Positions 30,488 to 40,962 of a DNA stretch of 64,000 nucleotides are shown one piece after another. A model generated the notes under the pieces. The model searched no databases and was not told where the DNA came from. It saw only the letters and a program-made list of their open reading frames with translations. This DNA comes from Tritrichomonas musculus (taxonomy: Eukaryota > Parabasalia > Tritrichomonadida > Tritrichomonadidae). The position numbers and the translations under genes were made by a program. The DNA is taken from assembly GCA_039105265.1 (NCBI GenBank), contig JAPFFF010000011.1, positions 2,170,001 to 2,234,000 on the forward strand. The letters are read 5' to 3'. Within the stretch, counting starts at the first letter, position 1. Every line of letters begins with the position of its first letter.

Positions 30488-33400
30488 TTAATACCTCTTT
30501 CTGAAATTATAAAGTATTCTTTCTTCTTCACTAAGCTTCTTTCTTAATTGATTAACATTTTGTGTTTGGTTGAGTTTCATAATCATTGGGTTAGAAGTCT
30601 TCTTAGGCTTATTCTTATCTTCCTCAACAAGTTTCTCTTCAACGATAGCTTCAGCACGATTAATGACGCTATCTGTGTATCTTTGAACGATTTTTACATT
30701 TTTATTCATGATACCTTCTTGGTCACCTCCTTTAACAAGAACTTGAGCCACAAGAGCAGCTACGGCAGCCTTAATGATCCTAGCAGCTGCGATAACCTTA
30801 AATTCGGCTGATTCTTCTTGGCCTTGAACTAATATCTCTGCGCATACGAGAAGTAATTCAGCAGCTTCAGAAAGATCTTGAGCTGAACGAATCAAACCTT
30901 TTTCATTTTCAATTTTTCCATATTTCTTAAGTAGTTCTGTTGTAATTTGTTGAGCTCTCTTTAAAATTTGAGTGGTTGCCGCCAAAATTGGATTTGCAGC
31001 AGCAATCAAATAAGCAGGAAGACTTCCAGCGGCAGCCTGAATGTCATTAATGGTTGCTGCGGCTGTTGGATCAAAGGCGTCTTCACCACCGAGTCCGTCC
31101 ATGTTTACTTGATCTTCGAATTCCTTTAATCTTGCAGACATTTTTTCAATTGCATCAGCAGTTGCATTCAATTCGCGTGTAACTTCGTTAACTGATTCAT
31201 CTTTGTCCGGTTGTGCTTCGATTTTGGATGCAAATTCGGCCAATTCCATTGATTTATCAATTGTTGCATTGTAAGAAGCAAGTGCGTCATCCATTTCTGT
31301 CTTAAATGACTTCGTTTGCATTAAACGACTCTTCATTGCGCTTTGAACTCCGTTTAACGCATTTGCAAAGGCATGCAAAGCTGTTTGCTGCTCAACTTGA
31401 TACCTCGGATCAACAGTGGCAACAGCCATGATTAACGCTTTCTCAGCAAATGTATTTGATACTCTTCTAAGCTTCTCAATTGCATCAAGAAGATCTTTTG
31501 AAGTCGCAAGAATCGTGTCATTCACATTCCTGAACTTTTCAACAACATTATCAATGCTCTTTCGTGCCGAAAGAAGATCATTGTAGGCCTCGGCTGGCGG
31601 TGGAGCTTTCTTCGGTAATGCTGGAATCATGTAATCTTCTGGAATTCGTGCCGCTGCTGCTGGATCAGGTTCAATAATGATTTTATCAGTTAAAGTTGGA
31701 CCAACAACGGCCATTTTTTGAGTGATTGTGCAAACTTTTTCACAGGGCTGAAGAAGAGGTAAAGGAACAAATAAAGAGCCAAAAGTGATCTTTTCAGATG
31801 ATTGAACAAGAACTTTTGTTTCTGAATCAAGTTGTGTAGAAAGATTGCCAAATTCAGTGGAAGTTGCACCAACAGCTTCATTACGAACAAGTGAAATAGT
31901 TGTATTCAATTGTGAAAGGGAACTTTCAATATTATCGACTATTTCAAGTCTATTGTTGTTGTACATTTCAGGTACAAGCGATGTTGCAGCAAGAGTATTA
32001 AGACGGGCTATTTGAACAACAACGGTTGATAAATTGGCATACATCATGCATTTCTTTGTTTCAAACTCATTTGTCTCGCCAACTGGACGTTGTGGATTTT
32101 CGACAATATTAATAAACGTATCAAATTGTTTTGACATTTTCCTATTGATTCTTCGTAATTCTGGTGATAAATCTTCTTTGCTCTTCTTCTTAATTGAAAA
32201 GGCAGCATCAGCAAATTTCCTAAAACATGCTTGAAGTTCACTATAGCAGGCAACAAATGTAGCTGAAAGAGGTGTGAATGCTAGACCAGCGAGAATTAAA
32301 GAATGCATTGTTAAAACAGCAGCATCTGAGGCACATAGAAGCATTTGATTTAATGGACCACTAATCTTTTCTTCATCGCCATCATGATTCTTTGCAAGTT
32401 GTAAAATGATGTTTACATTGTCACGGAACAATTCAGCTTTATCATAAACAAAATCGCAAACGGTATCAGTATCACGAATTCGATCAAGTAAAGTAAATTG
32501 GTTTGGAATAAGTTGGAGAAGTCTTTCAGAGAATTTAGATATTGCTTGATCAAGAACTTTATCTCTTGCCTTGCCAGAAACAGTTTGGTTGAGAAGATCA
32601 TTTACACCAAGATCATCACTTGGTAGAGATACTTTATAAAATGCACAAAGTTCTTCAATTGTATCAATAGCATGAAGATTATCAGCTAATTGAACATCAT
32701 TTCCTTTTTGACGAAGATTATGAATTGACATAATTACTCGCTTCAAAATACCAGCTAAATATTCATCCATTTCTTTCTGTTTTAATTTTGAAATCGGTGA
32801 AAGAGCTGATATTTCAGAAACGCATCCATGAATTTTCTTTAATTGTGTTTGTGAAATTCTTGCTGCTTCAAGGAATTCAAGAACTTGTAAAACAAGAGTT
32901 CTATGCAATTGTCCAACAATCGGTGCAACAGTTTTACCATAGCTATTTTCATATGTTGCAAGAGAGACAGAAAGGGCTGAAAATTGTTCAATGAAGGCTG
33001 AACGATCAGTTGTAGATGCATTCAAAAGTTTAGTAATGGCTTCTTGAAAATGAACAACACCGTCAGAAACTTCAACTGTTGAAGCTTGTGTGGCATCAAA
33101 CCATTGATTCAATGCACTTCTAACATCTGCAGCACTACTATTTTTCATTGTACGAACAATATATTGTGCAAATGTCTTCAATGCTGTGGAATGTAATGAT
33201 GAAGCCATCGAATCAAACCTCCTGATTTCTTGAACATCATCTGGAATATCATAGGCAAGTGATGGCTGTTTAAGTAGAAGTATTGATGATAGTAATTCTT
33301 CAGTTGCTTTGATGATAGCTTGTGCGTAAGTTGGAAGATGAGATGCTTCTGGTGGTTTTTGTCCTGATGCAATTTGAATAATAATTGAATTAACAACATC

Positions 33401-35506
33401 TAATGACGTACGAAGATTAGACATTAATGGTGTTAGAGTAATTGATGCTTGGGGCATAGCGTGTAAAAATGCATCAGTTGTGAAAATATATGTGAATGGA
33501 GCTGAGAATAGTTGGTATGTTGTAGTATCTGCTTTATCAATTAGTGGTTTATTTGCAATGGACAATCTTAATGAGCGGGTAACACATGATAATAAAGCGC
33601 ATACAAAAATATCAGGGTTTTCAAAGTCTGAAATATGTGGTAATGGGAGAACATAAGAAGGAAGTTCAACAATTATCTTTGATAGAGCATCTGCTGATTG
33701 TTTGTATAATGGAAACATTGGAGATTGAGCATTTGATTTTGCGCATTTTATGAAATCATTTCCAATTTTAGAAAGTTCAACTATATATTCAATTAAGCTA
33801 TTAACATCTTTGATATCTCCTAATATGATTTGAGGAGTAGATTGAACGATTTTCTGAATTTGTGAAAGGCATGACAATACATTTTGTACTAAGCCTTGTT
33901 GATTGGCTGCGCATAGAAGAGATATTGGGAATGAAAGAGCGCCAACAATTATTTCAGAGCGAAGATGAATTGCAGAAAAGAGAGTTAAGTAGAACTGATT
34001 GAGCCACTTTGAAAATCTGTCACCCAAAACTTGAATTTGTTCAGTAAAAGATAACAATTGATTTTTCGTTTCTTCATCTGGACATGTTGAGGCGAGCTTT
34101 GATAGAGGTGTTGGAAGAGCGCAAAATGATTCAAAGAAGAGTTGTTGAGTTGAAACAAAATCAGAGGAATCTGTATCAAAGTCTTCAATATTTTTAGCAG
34201 CTGTTAAAAAGTAATTTGTTTCGTTTAAGGCGACATCATTAAAGAATTCCAAGTTAGTTTCTATCACAGAATTTATTTGTATAATAATCTTTCTGCTGTC
34301 TTTGAATATGGCCTTGTTAATAAGTGCTAATTTTTTAGAAAGAGAAACAAGTATTTCTTCGCCAAGATGAGCATCTGGGAATATCCTTGCGGCAAGCCTG
34401 ACCGTAGATGCAAGACAAATAGCAGTTGATTCTGGATCTGTAACTCCATTAGTACTGCAGAAATTAATATAGCCTAATAGTGTTCCATGGGCTGATAATG
34501 CAGAAGCGCTAAGTGTTTTAACCTTATCATTGATAATTCCTAAGACTTCTTTGGAGGTTTTGACCAAAGGATCGAGTGGTTTGTTATTCAAAAATAAGGT
34601 AGGAAGATTTTTGACGATTTCTTGAATATTTTTGTTGGTCGTTTTTGATTCTATTTCGTTTAAGGTTTGTAAAAGATTTGTTAATGCAACAGATACATTT
34701 GTGAAATCTGCTGATTCTGGGGTAGACGGCTGTATTTTTGATATAATTGTTGAAAGCTGTGCTAATTCTGAAGAAATTTCAATAGCAACTTTGGTTATTT
34801 GATGTTCATCTGATCTTGGTGCAGAAAATAGATTTTGTCTAAGATTTGGTGCTTTATCAATCCAAGTTTTCAAATCTTTAAATTCTTTTGATTTTTGATC
34901 GCTTGAATTTGAAAACAAGAAATATAGATGAATTATTAATTCCTCAAAAGCAGTTAAAGATGCGGCAATTTGATATGAGATTTGTTGCTCAGCGGGTGGA
35001 ATTGTCGCAATTTTTGGAGATAATTGTGATTCGCATTTTTTGGCTGTCGATATGATTGTGTCATATAATTCAACAACACTGGTCAGGTTTCCAATAAGAG
35101 TGTCAAGATATTGTGCCATTGATGGTGCTGTGCTTGATGTAAGGTGTGGAATATATTGTTCAATGTCTTTCAATATTTTCATAATTTCTTCAATATGTGG
35201 GGAGCATGGATCAGATTGAAATTCTTGATCATGTTTAAGAATATTTTTTTGCAATATTGGATTAAGTAGGCCCATTTTAGAATAATTACTTCCTATCTCA
35301 GCCTGTGGACCATTGGCAGTTAGCGGGAGTTTATCAAGAAAATTATTGGCTAAAACTCTAAGATTTGTGCATGATTGAATTGTACGTCCAAGTTCTGAGC
35401 CTGTCTCGTTTAAACGTAATCCAACTCGATCATCTGTTATGAGTTCTTCAAGTTTTTTTAGTGGATATTTTGAAATAGATAATGTAAATGAATTATATGC
35501 GCTCAT
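30488..35506 (-). CDS. I/LWEQ (THATCH) domain actin-binding protein, talin/Sla2-like rod
   Basis: 1,672 residues from an ATG, nearly all predicted amphipathic helix rich in Ala, Leu, Ser and Thr, like the helical-bundle rod of talin or Hip1/Sla2. The C-terminal part (about 1470-1620) matches the I/LWEQ module: LPAYLIAAANPILAATTQIL, GLIRSAQDLSEAAELLLV and AARIIKAAVAALVAQVL, followed by a basic helix ending in NQLRKKLSEEERILYNFRKRY, like the talin dimerisation helix. Known role of the module: F-actin binding, linking membrane or endocytic sites to the cortex. I see neither an N-terminal FERM domain (talin) nor an ANTH domain (Sla2/Hip1R), so how it reaches membranes is open. Trichomonad adhesion and amoeboid spreading make a cortical role plausible. 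Confidence 0.82.
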   Translation of the reverse strand: MSAYNSFTLSISKYPLKKLEELITDDRVGLRLNETGSELGRTIQSCTNLRVLANNFLDKLPLTANGPQAEIGSNYSKMGLLNPILQKNILKHDQEFQSDPCSPHIEEIMKILKDIEQYIPHLTSSTAPSMAQYLDTLIGNLTSVVELYDTIISTAKKCESQLSPKIATIPPAEQQISYQIAASLTAFEELIIHLYFLFSNSSDQKSKEFKDLKTWIDKAPNLRQNLFSAPRSDEHQITKVAIEISSELAQLSTIISKIQPSTPESADFTNVSVALTNLLQTLNEIESKTTNKNIQEIVKNLPTLFLNNKPLDPLVKTSKEVLGIINDKVKTLSASALSAHGTLLGYINFCSTNGVTDPESTAICLASTVRLAARIFPDAHLGEEILVSLSKKLALINKAIFKDSRKIIIQINSVIETNLEFFNDVALNETNYFLTAAKNIEDFDTDSSDFVSTQQLFFESFCALPTPLSKLASTCPDEETKNQLLSFTEQIQVLGDRFSKWLNQFYLTLFSAIHLRSEIIVGALSFPISLLCAANQQGLVQNVLSCLSQIQKIVQSTPQIILGDIKDVNSLIEYIVELSKIGNDFIKCAKSNAQSPMFPLYKQSADALSKIIVELPSYVLPLPHISDFENPDIFVCALLSCVTRSLRLSIANKPLIDKADTTTYQLFSAPFTYIFTTDAFLHAMPQASITLTPLMSNLRTSLDVVNSIIIQIASGQKPPEASHLPTYAQAIIKATEELLSSILLLKQPSLAYDIPDDVQEIRRFDSMASSLHSTALKTFAQYIVRTMKNSSAADVRSALNQWFDATQASTVEVSDGVVHFQEAITKLLNASTTDRSAFIEQFSALSVSLATYENSYGKTVAPIVGQLHRTLVLQVLEFLEAARISQTQLKKIHGCVSEISALSPISKLKQKEMDEYLAGILKRVIMSIHNLRQKGNDVQLADNLHAIDTIEELCAFYKVSLPSDDLGVNDLLNQTVSGKARDKVLDQAISKFSERLLQLIPNQFTLLDRIRDTDTVCDFVYDKAELFRDNVNIILQLAKNHDGDEEKISGPLNQMLLCASDAAVLTMHSLILAGLAFTPLSATFVACYSELQACFRKFADAAFSIKKKSKEDLSPELRRINRKMSKQFDTFINIVENPQRPVGETNEFETKKCMMYANLSTVVVQIARLNTLAATSLVPEMYNNNRLEIVDNIESSLSQLNTTISLVRNEAVGATSTEFGNLSTQLDSETKVLVQSSEKITFGSLFVPLPLLQPCEKVCTITQKMAVVGPTLTDKIIIEPDPAAAARIPEDYMIPALPKKAPPPAEAYNDLLSARKSIDNVVEKFRNVNDTILATSKDLLDAIEKLRRVSNTFAEKALIMAVATVDPRYQVEQQTALHAFANALNGVQSAMKSRLMQTKSFKTEMDDALASYNATIDKSMELAEFASKIEAQPDKDESVNEVTRELNATADAIEKMSARLKEFEDQVNMDGLGGEDAFDPTAAATINDIQAAAGSLPAYLIAAANPILAATTQILKRAQQITTELLKKYGKIENEKGLIRSAQDLSEAAELLLVCAEILVQGQEESAEFKVIAAARIIKAAVAALVAQVLVKGGDQEGIMNKNVKIVQRYTDSVINRAEAIVEEKLVEEDKNKPKKTSNPMIMKLNQTQNVNQLRKKLSEEERILYNFRKRY

Positions 35507-37142
35507 CTGATTTTAATCTATCGTGGAAATTTTGAGATATAAGATAAAACAATTTTTCAATATAACTATTGAATATTGGAACCCTAAATTAGGGTTCAAT
35601 TATTCAAATTTTTATGAATTTAAAATTGCGAATTATTTCATAAATATCTTTCAATTCTATTTATTTACTTATTTAAATATATCTTTTTTGTGTTTTATTA
35701 AATTAATTTAATATTTTTAAAAAATTATATAATAATTTATCGAAAAATTGATAATATGGTTTATTTTTTAATTGTATATAAAGAAAAAATTCTATAAGTA
35801 TTAACAAACATTAAATGAGATAATATGAAGGAATATTGATTCTTTAGCAATTGATTTAGCTAAATGATTTATAAAATAAACCTTCAATTTATTGCTTTAA
35901 ATTGATTATGATGTAATCATATTTTTAATATATTAAATTGATGATATAATTAAACTTTTATATCTCATTATAAAAAATTGTGAAAGCATTCAAATTTAAT
36001 CATTAAAAAATATCCAATTATAGTTAAATTAAATTGATTTAACACAATTAAAAAAAACAATTTATGTTTTAAAGATATATAATAACATAATAATTGATGA
36101 AAAAAAAGGAATTTTTGTTTCAAAGCCTAGTAAACATTAAATTCAAATTTATGTATAATTGAAGTGAAGTGAATTTTTCTTTTAAGTATATCCTGTTCAA
36201 TAATAAATATTTATTAATAACTATATTTTTTATAAATATAATTTCATATATTATATGTAAATATATCTATTTATTTTAAATATAATCAATATAGCTCATA
36301 TTTTCAATTTATATATGATATAAAAGAAATGATTGTTTATTTGAAAAATCAAAATAATTCAATAATCATTAGAAAAAGTTTGAGATGATGTGATATGATT
36401 AAATTAAAAAATATTCATTGGAATATCAATATTTTTGATTATATTTGGTTATTCATTGTAACAAAAGCAAAAGTCAATGTTTTTTTTTATGTTTGTTTAT
36501 TCATTTTAATAATTCGTGTGTTTAATAAAATTATGAATAATTGGAATTGGAAAACAAAATGGCATTTTGTTCATTAATGTTATATTTTAATAAAAATACA
36601 TTTAAAAATTATTAAAATCATTTTAAAATCTTTTGAAACTGCAATTTATTAAACAAATGGAGCTTTATTTAAAACAGATTGAGATGACTACTTTGATTTT
36701 ATGGAAAAATCCCATTTGATTTAAGTCAAATAATGGTTTCTTTAATGAAAAATATGGAGAAAGTAATAAAAATTCTACTTCGCCAGATACTGTAATTAAC
36801 GTACGAATTTCATTTGTTCTTAATAATTGACATTTGTAATGAAAATTCAAGTATTTCCATAAGTGGTTAGGTTAGTAATTTCAATCCAAGCAAGGAAAAA
36901 GCAAAATTTCATTTTTTACATGTTGATATTTGATATATCCTATATGTTGCTTATTTGAAGAAATAATATGACAAATGCTTTCCTTTTGATTTGGAAAATC
37001 ATGTTATATCAAAATATTAATAAAAACTATAATAGATATTGAATATTGATGAAATCAAATTAATTTATCCCGCCTCAATATTTGAATTCAATTTCAACGG
37101 TTAAAATTGCATACATTAAGAAGAAGATTTTTAATAATCATT
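35507..37142. other. Long AT-rich intergenic region between divergent genes
   Basis: About 1.6 kb, extremely AT-rich, between the I/LWEQ gene (minus) and the NT-C2 gene (plus). Two short plus-strand frames (35523-35711, 36395-36577) have the composition of random AT-rich DNA (Ile, Phe, Lys, Asn) and I do not accept them. It must hold both promoters. See the AACGG site near 37095. Confidence 0.5.
37095..37104 (+). promoter_or_regulatory. Candidate Myb site (CAACGGTTAA)
   Basis: CAACGGTT contains the animal/plant Myb consensus YAACGG and lies about 40 bp before the ATG of the NT-C2 gene. A two-repeat Myb protein is encoded 2 kb further on. Motif match only. Confidence 0.35.
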
Positions 37143-38858
37143 ATGCTTTCAAAGTGGGAGAAAACCCCATACATAATCAAATTCACAATTCTTACTGTTG
37201 ACATTAAAAAAAATATAGATGATCAATTTACATTAAATTGGCAACGAGGGAAATACAAAGGTTCAACATCCAGAGTTATTGCCATGAATCAAATGCTTAC
37301 TTTTAATGAATCTTTCAAATGTAAATGTACAATGTACATAGAAAAAAATAGTCAAGTTGTTCGCGAAAAAGATATAAAATTTATTTTAAATCGAGTTGAT
37401 CCATCAAACAATGAGATGAAAGTTTTTGGCAAAGTTAAAATTAATCTCTCTCAATTTTTTGGAAAAACAGTACCCACAACGTGCACAGTTTCAATGACAA
37501 CGAAACGTTCTAAGGCACCAATTATCACAGCAGTGTTTGCCTTTCGAAATACAGGGCAATCTGAAATTGTTGAAGATATCAAAGAAATAGATTTTCAATC
37601 AAGTTTAGATTCAATTATTTCAAGTGACAAATGGGATACAACAGAATCACTTCCTTCCTCTTCCCCACCAGCATCTTCAACATCAAGCTCCACTATGCCA
37701 GCAATCAACCAAAACAATAAAGGTAAATCGCAATTATCTAAATTCCAAAAGAAAAATATAATCGGAAAAAATAGTTCTCCAGCTTCAGATGTTTCACCGC
37801 TTATACCATCAAAGAATTTGATGGATTTTATGGGCATGAGAAGCAGAGAGCACTTAAAATTCTTTGAATCAGTCTTAAGCGTTTCATGGCCATTACCAGT
37901 CACACCCAGCTTTATATCAATGCCATATCAATATCCACCTGCTGTTTTTCCTTTATTTTCGACATTTCTTAAATCACAAATCTTTGAAAGCAATGAAGCA
38001 ATTGAGAAGGACCTCTACGAATCAATTCTTCAATTAATGGAAAATGCACCTTTATCGATTTCATGCACAAATGAGAAACGTTTTATTACTTTTCTTTTAT
38101 TGTACATCCTCTTAAACCATTTTACAGAAAAATATAATCTTGACAAAGATCGTATTCAGAACTTTTCTCAACTTTTCCTCCCAATGGTTGATAGATCTCT
38201 TTTGTCATTTGGAAAGCCTTCACTTGGACGTTTAGAACAGTTCTACACTCACTTTTTAAATTCATCAGCTGAAGTACCAGAATTACTCAGCGAGTATCAA
38301 ACAAATGTGAAAGAGGTAACTAACTTTTTAATGCTTCCAGCGCCAATTAAGAATATCGTAATAAAAGCCTTCAATTCAATGGTCGATGCCCGCCTCTTAT
38401 CAAAAATGATTTCGAGCCCATCGTTGCTAACATTTAAGAATGCGATGCTATGGAGTTCTTTTATGACAGCTCTTGAATCCTCTGGAGATTCGCTTTTACT
38501 ATCATCAGAAGCAAGCAGAATGTTAATGATGGCACCAACAATTGGTTTACAGCCAGACTTATCTCAAGATGTATGCCCTAATCTTTCACCAGATATAGTT
38601 CTCTTTCTTCTCGTTCATGTTAGACCTGATGATCTACAGGCTCAACCAATTGATGCTTCAAAATTTATTGAACATTACGGAATTACGGAAGAAGAAAACC
38701 AAATTGGTGAAATTATACCTGCTCTATCGATTGATTACTTGTCAATAGCAGACAATTTACGACTTAAAGATTGGTGTAGATGCGAATTACAAGGCGAAGT
38801 TTTAGCCAGATTTCCATATTTCAAAGAATATATGAAAGCAGAACCTTCAACTGTTTGA
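37143..38858 (+). CDS. NT-C2 domain protein (EEIG1/EHBP1-type N-terminal C2)
   Basis: 571 residues from the ATG at 37143 (MLSKWEKTPYIIKF). The frame is open upstream but without an ATG. Residues 8-145 fit the N-terminal C2 domain of EEIG1, EHBP1 and plant PMI1 proteins: YIIKFTILTVDIKKN, NWQRGKYKGSTSRV, a FNESFKCKCTMYIEK strand and GKVKINLSQFF. A Ser/Pro/Asn linker (about 165-215) follows. The remaining 350 residues are helical, with a region near 270-500 that may resemble the Dilute/GRAB-like C-terminal part seen in some NT-C2 proteins; that part is uncertain. NT-C2 proteins usually bind membranes and link Rab or actin systems to organelles. A paired AACGG site lies in front of the gene. Converges with the Myb gene. 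Confidence 0.7.
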   Translation: MLSKWEKTPYIIKFTILTVDIKKNIDDQFTLNWQRGKYKGSTSRVIAMNQMLTFNESFKCKCTMYIEKNSQVVREKDIKFILNRVDPSNNEMKVFGKVKINLSQFFGKTVPTTCTVSMTTKRSKAPIITAVFAFRNTGQSEIVEDIKEIDFQSSLDSIISSDKWDTTESLPSSSPPASSTSSSTMPAINQNNKGKSQLSKFQKKNIIGKNSSPASDVSPLIPSKNLMDFMGMRSREHLKFFESVLSVSWPLPVTPSFISMPYQYPPAVFPLFSTFLKSQIFESNEAIEKDLYESILQLMENAPLSISCTNEKRFITFLLLYILLNHFTEKYNLDKDRIQNFSQLFLPMVDRSLLSFGKPSLGRLEQFYTHFLNSSAEVPELLSEYQTNVKEVTNFLMLPAPIKNIVIKAFNSMVDARLLSKMISSPSLLTFKNAMLWSSFMTALESSGDSLLLSSEASRMLMMAPTIGLQPDLSQDVCPNLSPDIVLFLLVHVRPDDLQAQPIDASKFIEHYGITEEENQIGEIIPALSIDYLSIADNLRLKDWCRCELQGEVLARFPYFKEYMKAEPSTV

Positions 38859-39036
38859 ACTTAGCGAAAGACATAAAATGTTATTATATCTTCTTTTTTA
38901 TTTTGCTTTTTCTTTTTAATAATTCAAAAGATTGAAAGTGAGATTCAATTTTTTTTACACATAAAATTTACAGTCTATCTTTAATATTAGTTTTATCATA
39001 AAATTTAGACAATAATAAAATAAAATGAATTAAAAC
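38859..39036. other. Convergent 3' gap between the NT-C2 and Myb genes
   Basis: 178 bp, T-rich then A-rich, holding the 3' ends of two converging genes. No other feature. Confidence 0.4.
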
Positions 39037-40065
39037 TTAATTCATGTTCCAATCAAAATCACCGCATAGCTCATCAATAGGAGACTGTGAAGTCTGAAAA
39101 GGAGCATAGTCCTCCCAAGTAATATTATCTGTTAAGCTGCCAGTAGCTGATTGAGCTTTCCTTGGAGGAGGAGGAAGTTCAAAGGATGGATCAGAAAATC
39201 CGAAATTACTGCACTGAGCAGGAGATAAACTATTATATCTGGGCATCTGCATCTGTGTTGGATACTGCATTGTTACAGGTACCTGAGGTTTCATTGGAAC
39301 TGGCATTTGCATTTGCATTGGCATTGCTTGCATTCCCATTCCTAAACCTATTCCCATTCCCATGCCCATACCCATTCCCATTTGGGGCTGCATTTGCATC
39401 TGTGGGTTTGGTTGTGCCATCATTACATTCATTGTTTGTGGAAAACGCCTTCTTGAAAGCCAATTAAACCTGTTTTTGACTGCATTTGACGATCTGCCAG
39501 GCAAAAAAGAAGCAATTTTTGCCCAAGCATTTCCATGGAGTTTATGGATATGAAGAAGAGTAGCATCTTCTTGTGGGGTCCAGTCATCACGCGTAAGGGC
39601 TGGATCTAATTGAGCTGTCCATCTTTCACGACATTGTTTAGGATTTCTTCCTGGTACAAGTGTCGAAACAGCTGTCCAATTTTTTGTTCCGTGAATATTA
39701 ACAGAACTTCTGAGCATATCGTCTTCTTCCGGGGTCCATTTCGATTTTTTATAGGATGATGTCGTTTGAGATTGTCCTGTCGGCTGGCTGATTGGGCTTG
39801 TCGATCCAGCAGACTGAAAACCTGCTGGAATGAATGTATTAAGAATGGGATTTACTGAAGGTGCTGGCGATAGAGATTGTTTCACATCGATTGGTGAAAA
39901 AGGATTCGTCAAAGAAGGTGTGGGCGACGTTACTGGTTTTGAAATTATCTGCTGTTCTGGTTGATCAGTTTTTTCATCAGGCGTAATAAATTCAGTTGGA
40001 TCACGAGCTTCGCCAAAATCTATTTGGTCGAAGCCAGATAGGCCATCATCATCAAATCCGAACAT
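39037..40065 (-). CDS. R2R3-type Myb DNA-binding protein
   Basis: 342 residues from the ATG at 40063-40065 (MFGFDDDGLSG). The frame is open for 20 codons further but without an ATG. Two Myb repeats in the middle: SKWTPEEDDMLRSSVNIHG...NWTAVSTLVPGR...QCRERW, then DDWTPQEDATLLHIHKLHG...AWAKIASFLPGRSSNAVKNRF. Tryptophan spacing is canonical and the recognition helices are complete. A Met/Gln/Gly/Pro-rich region with MGMG and MQMQMP repeats follows (plus coordinates about 39240-39420). An acidic N terminus and Ser/Pro/Thr linker could be an activation region. In Trichomonas vaginalis, R2R3 Myb proteins control iron-regulated genes and one binds the M3 promoter motif. This gene may have such a role, but its targets are unknown. 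Confidence 0.92.
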   Translation of the reverse strand: MFGFDDDGLSGFDQIDFGEARDPTEFITPDEKTDQPEQQIISKPVTSPTPSLTNPFSPIDVKQSLSPAPSVNPILNTFIPAGFQSAGSTSPISQPTGQSQTTSSYKKSKWTPEEDDMLRSSVNIHGTKNWTAVSTLVPGRNPKQCRERWTAQLDPALTRDDWTPQEDATLLHIHKLHGNAWAKIASFLPGRSSNAVKNRFNWLSRRRFPQTMNVMMAQPNPQMQMQPQMGMGMGMGMGIGLGMGMQAMPMQMQMPVPMKPQVPVTMQYPTQMQMPRYNSLSPAQCSNFGFSDPSFELPPPPRKAQSATGSLTDNITWEDYAPFQTSQSPIDELCGDFDWNMN

Positions 40066-40962
40066 GATATCTTTTGTATTATTATTTTTACCAAAAAATT
40101 TTTCACTTTTTGAATATGATAACAATCGCTATCTTTTTGAAACTTCTATCCAACGTTTTCTAAAAATCTATTAGATAACTTTTTGAATAATTTTGATTTT
40201 TTTTCTTTTAATAATTGAATAAATTATTTTTTATTTTTCAGAAGTTTTGAAAAAAAAACAGAAGATAAAAAAAATTTGAATTTAAACACAATTTTCGCAT
40301 CCGATTTCTTTGATGAATAAAAAGCAGTTATTATTTTATGTGCCTGAAAGAACATCTAAAAGCATTATATTAGTTTTGAGATGATTCAAAGAAAAATACA
40401 TATAAAAAAAGTTCTTTTTCCAAAGGCCATTTATCTTTTCAATTTTAAAAAAATTAAGAAAAAATAAACCTTCAAAATGTCACCCTAAAATATTAACCTG
40501 ACCACAAATTTTTTTTCCATAACCCAAAAAAAAAATATATAGAGTTCGCGTTTGACCCTTTTATTTCTATAGTACTGTCGGTTTGGGAATGAGAACGCTT
40601 AACTTTTTTAAAATTAAAATTTTCTAAATTGAATTTAAAATGATCGTTTTTATTCTTATTTTTACATATTTCTCAATGAATAAACCATTTTTTGATCATA
40701 TTCTTTTAAAAATGTTATTTTCATTATATACTCTATATATATAAATGAGAAAATCAAATATATGATAAAATATGCTAAAAATATCAGGATCTGAAAAAAC
40801 GATATTTAGGATATATAACATATGATTAAATTTGACTTATATATCTATATTATTATTTTTTGTATAGAATGATTCAAATATAATCTGATGCCTTTTTATT
40901 CATCTTTTTCTTTAGAAGGGGCGAAGCTCCTGATTTTCAATACGATTCATTTTATATATTTA
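40066..40962. other. AT-rich gap upstream of the Myb gene, edge of the mobile cluster
   Basis: About 900 bp without a supportable frame. A short GC stem-like patch (ggggcgaagctcc, near 40917-40930) stands out from the background. No RNA gene could be assigned. The region to its right is mobile DNA. Confidence 0.4.

Noticed and set aside
40915-40950. GC-rich patch considered as part of a small RNA gene
   Set aside because: No tRNA cloverleaf, box motifs or terminator; too short to assign.
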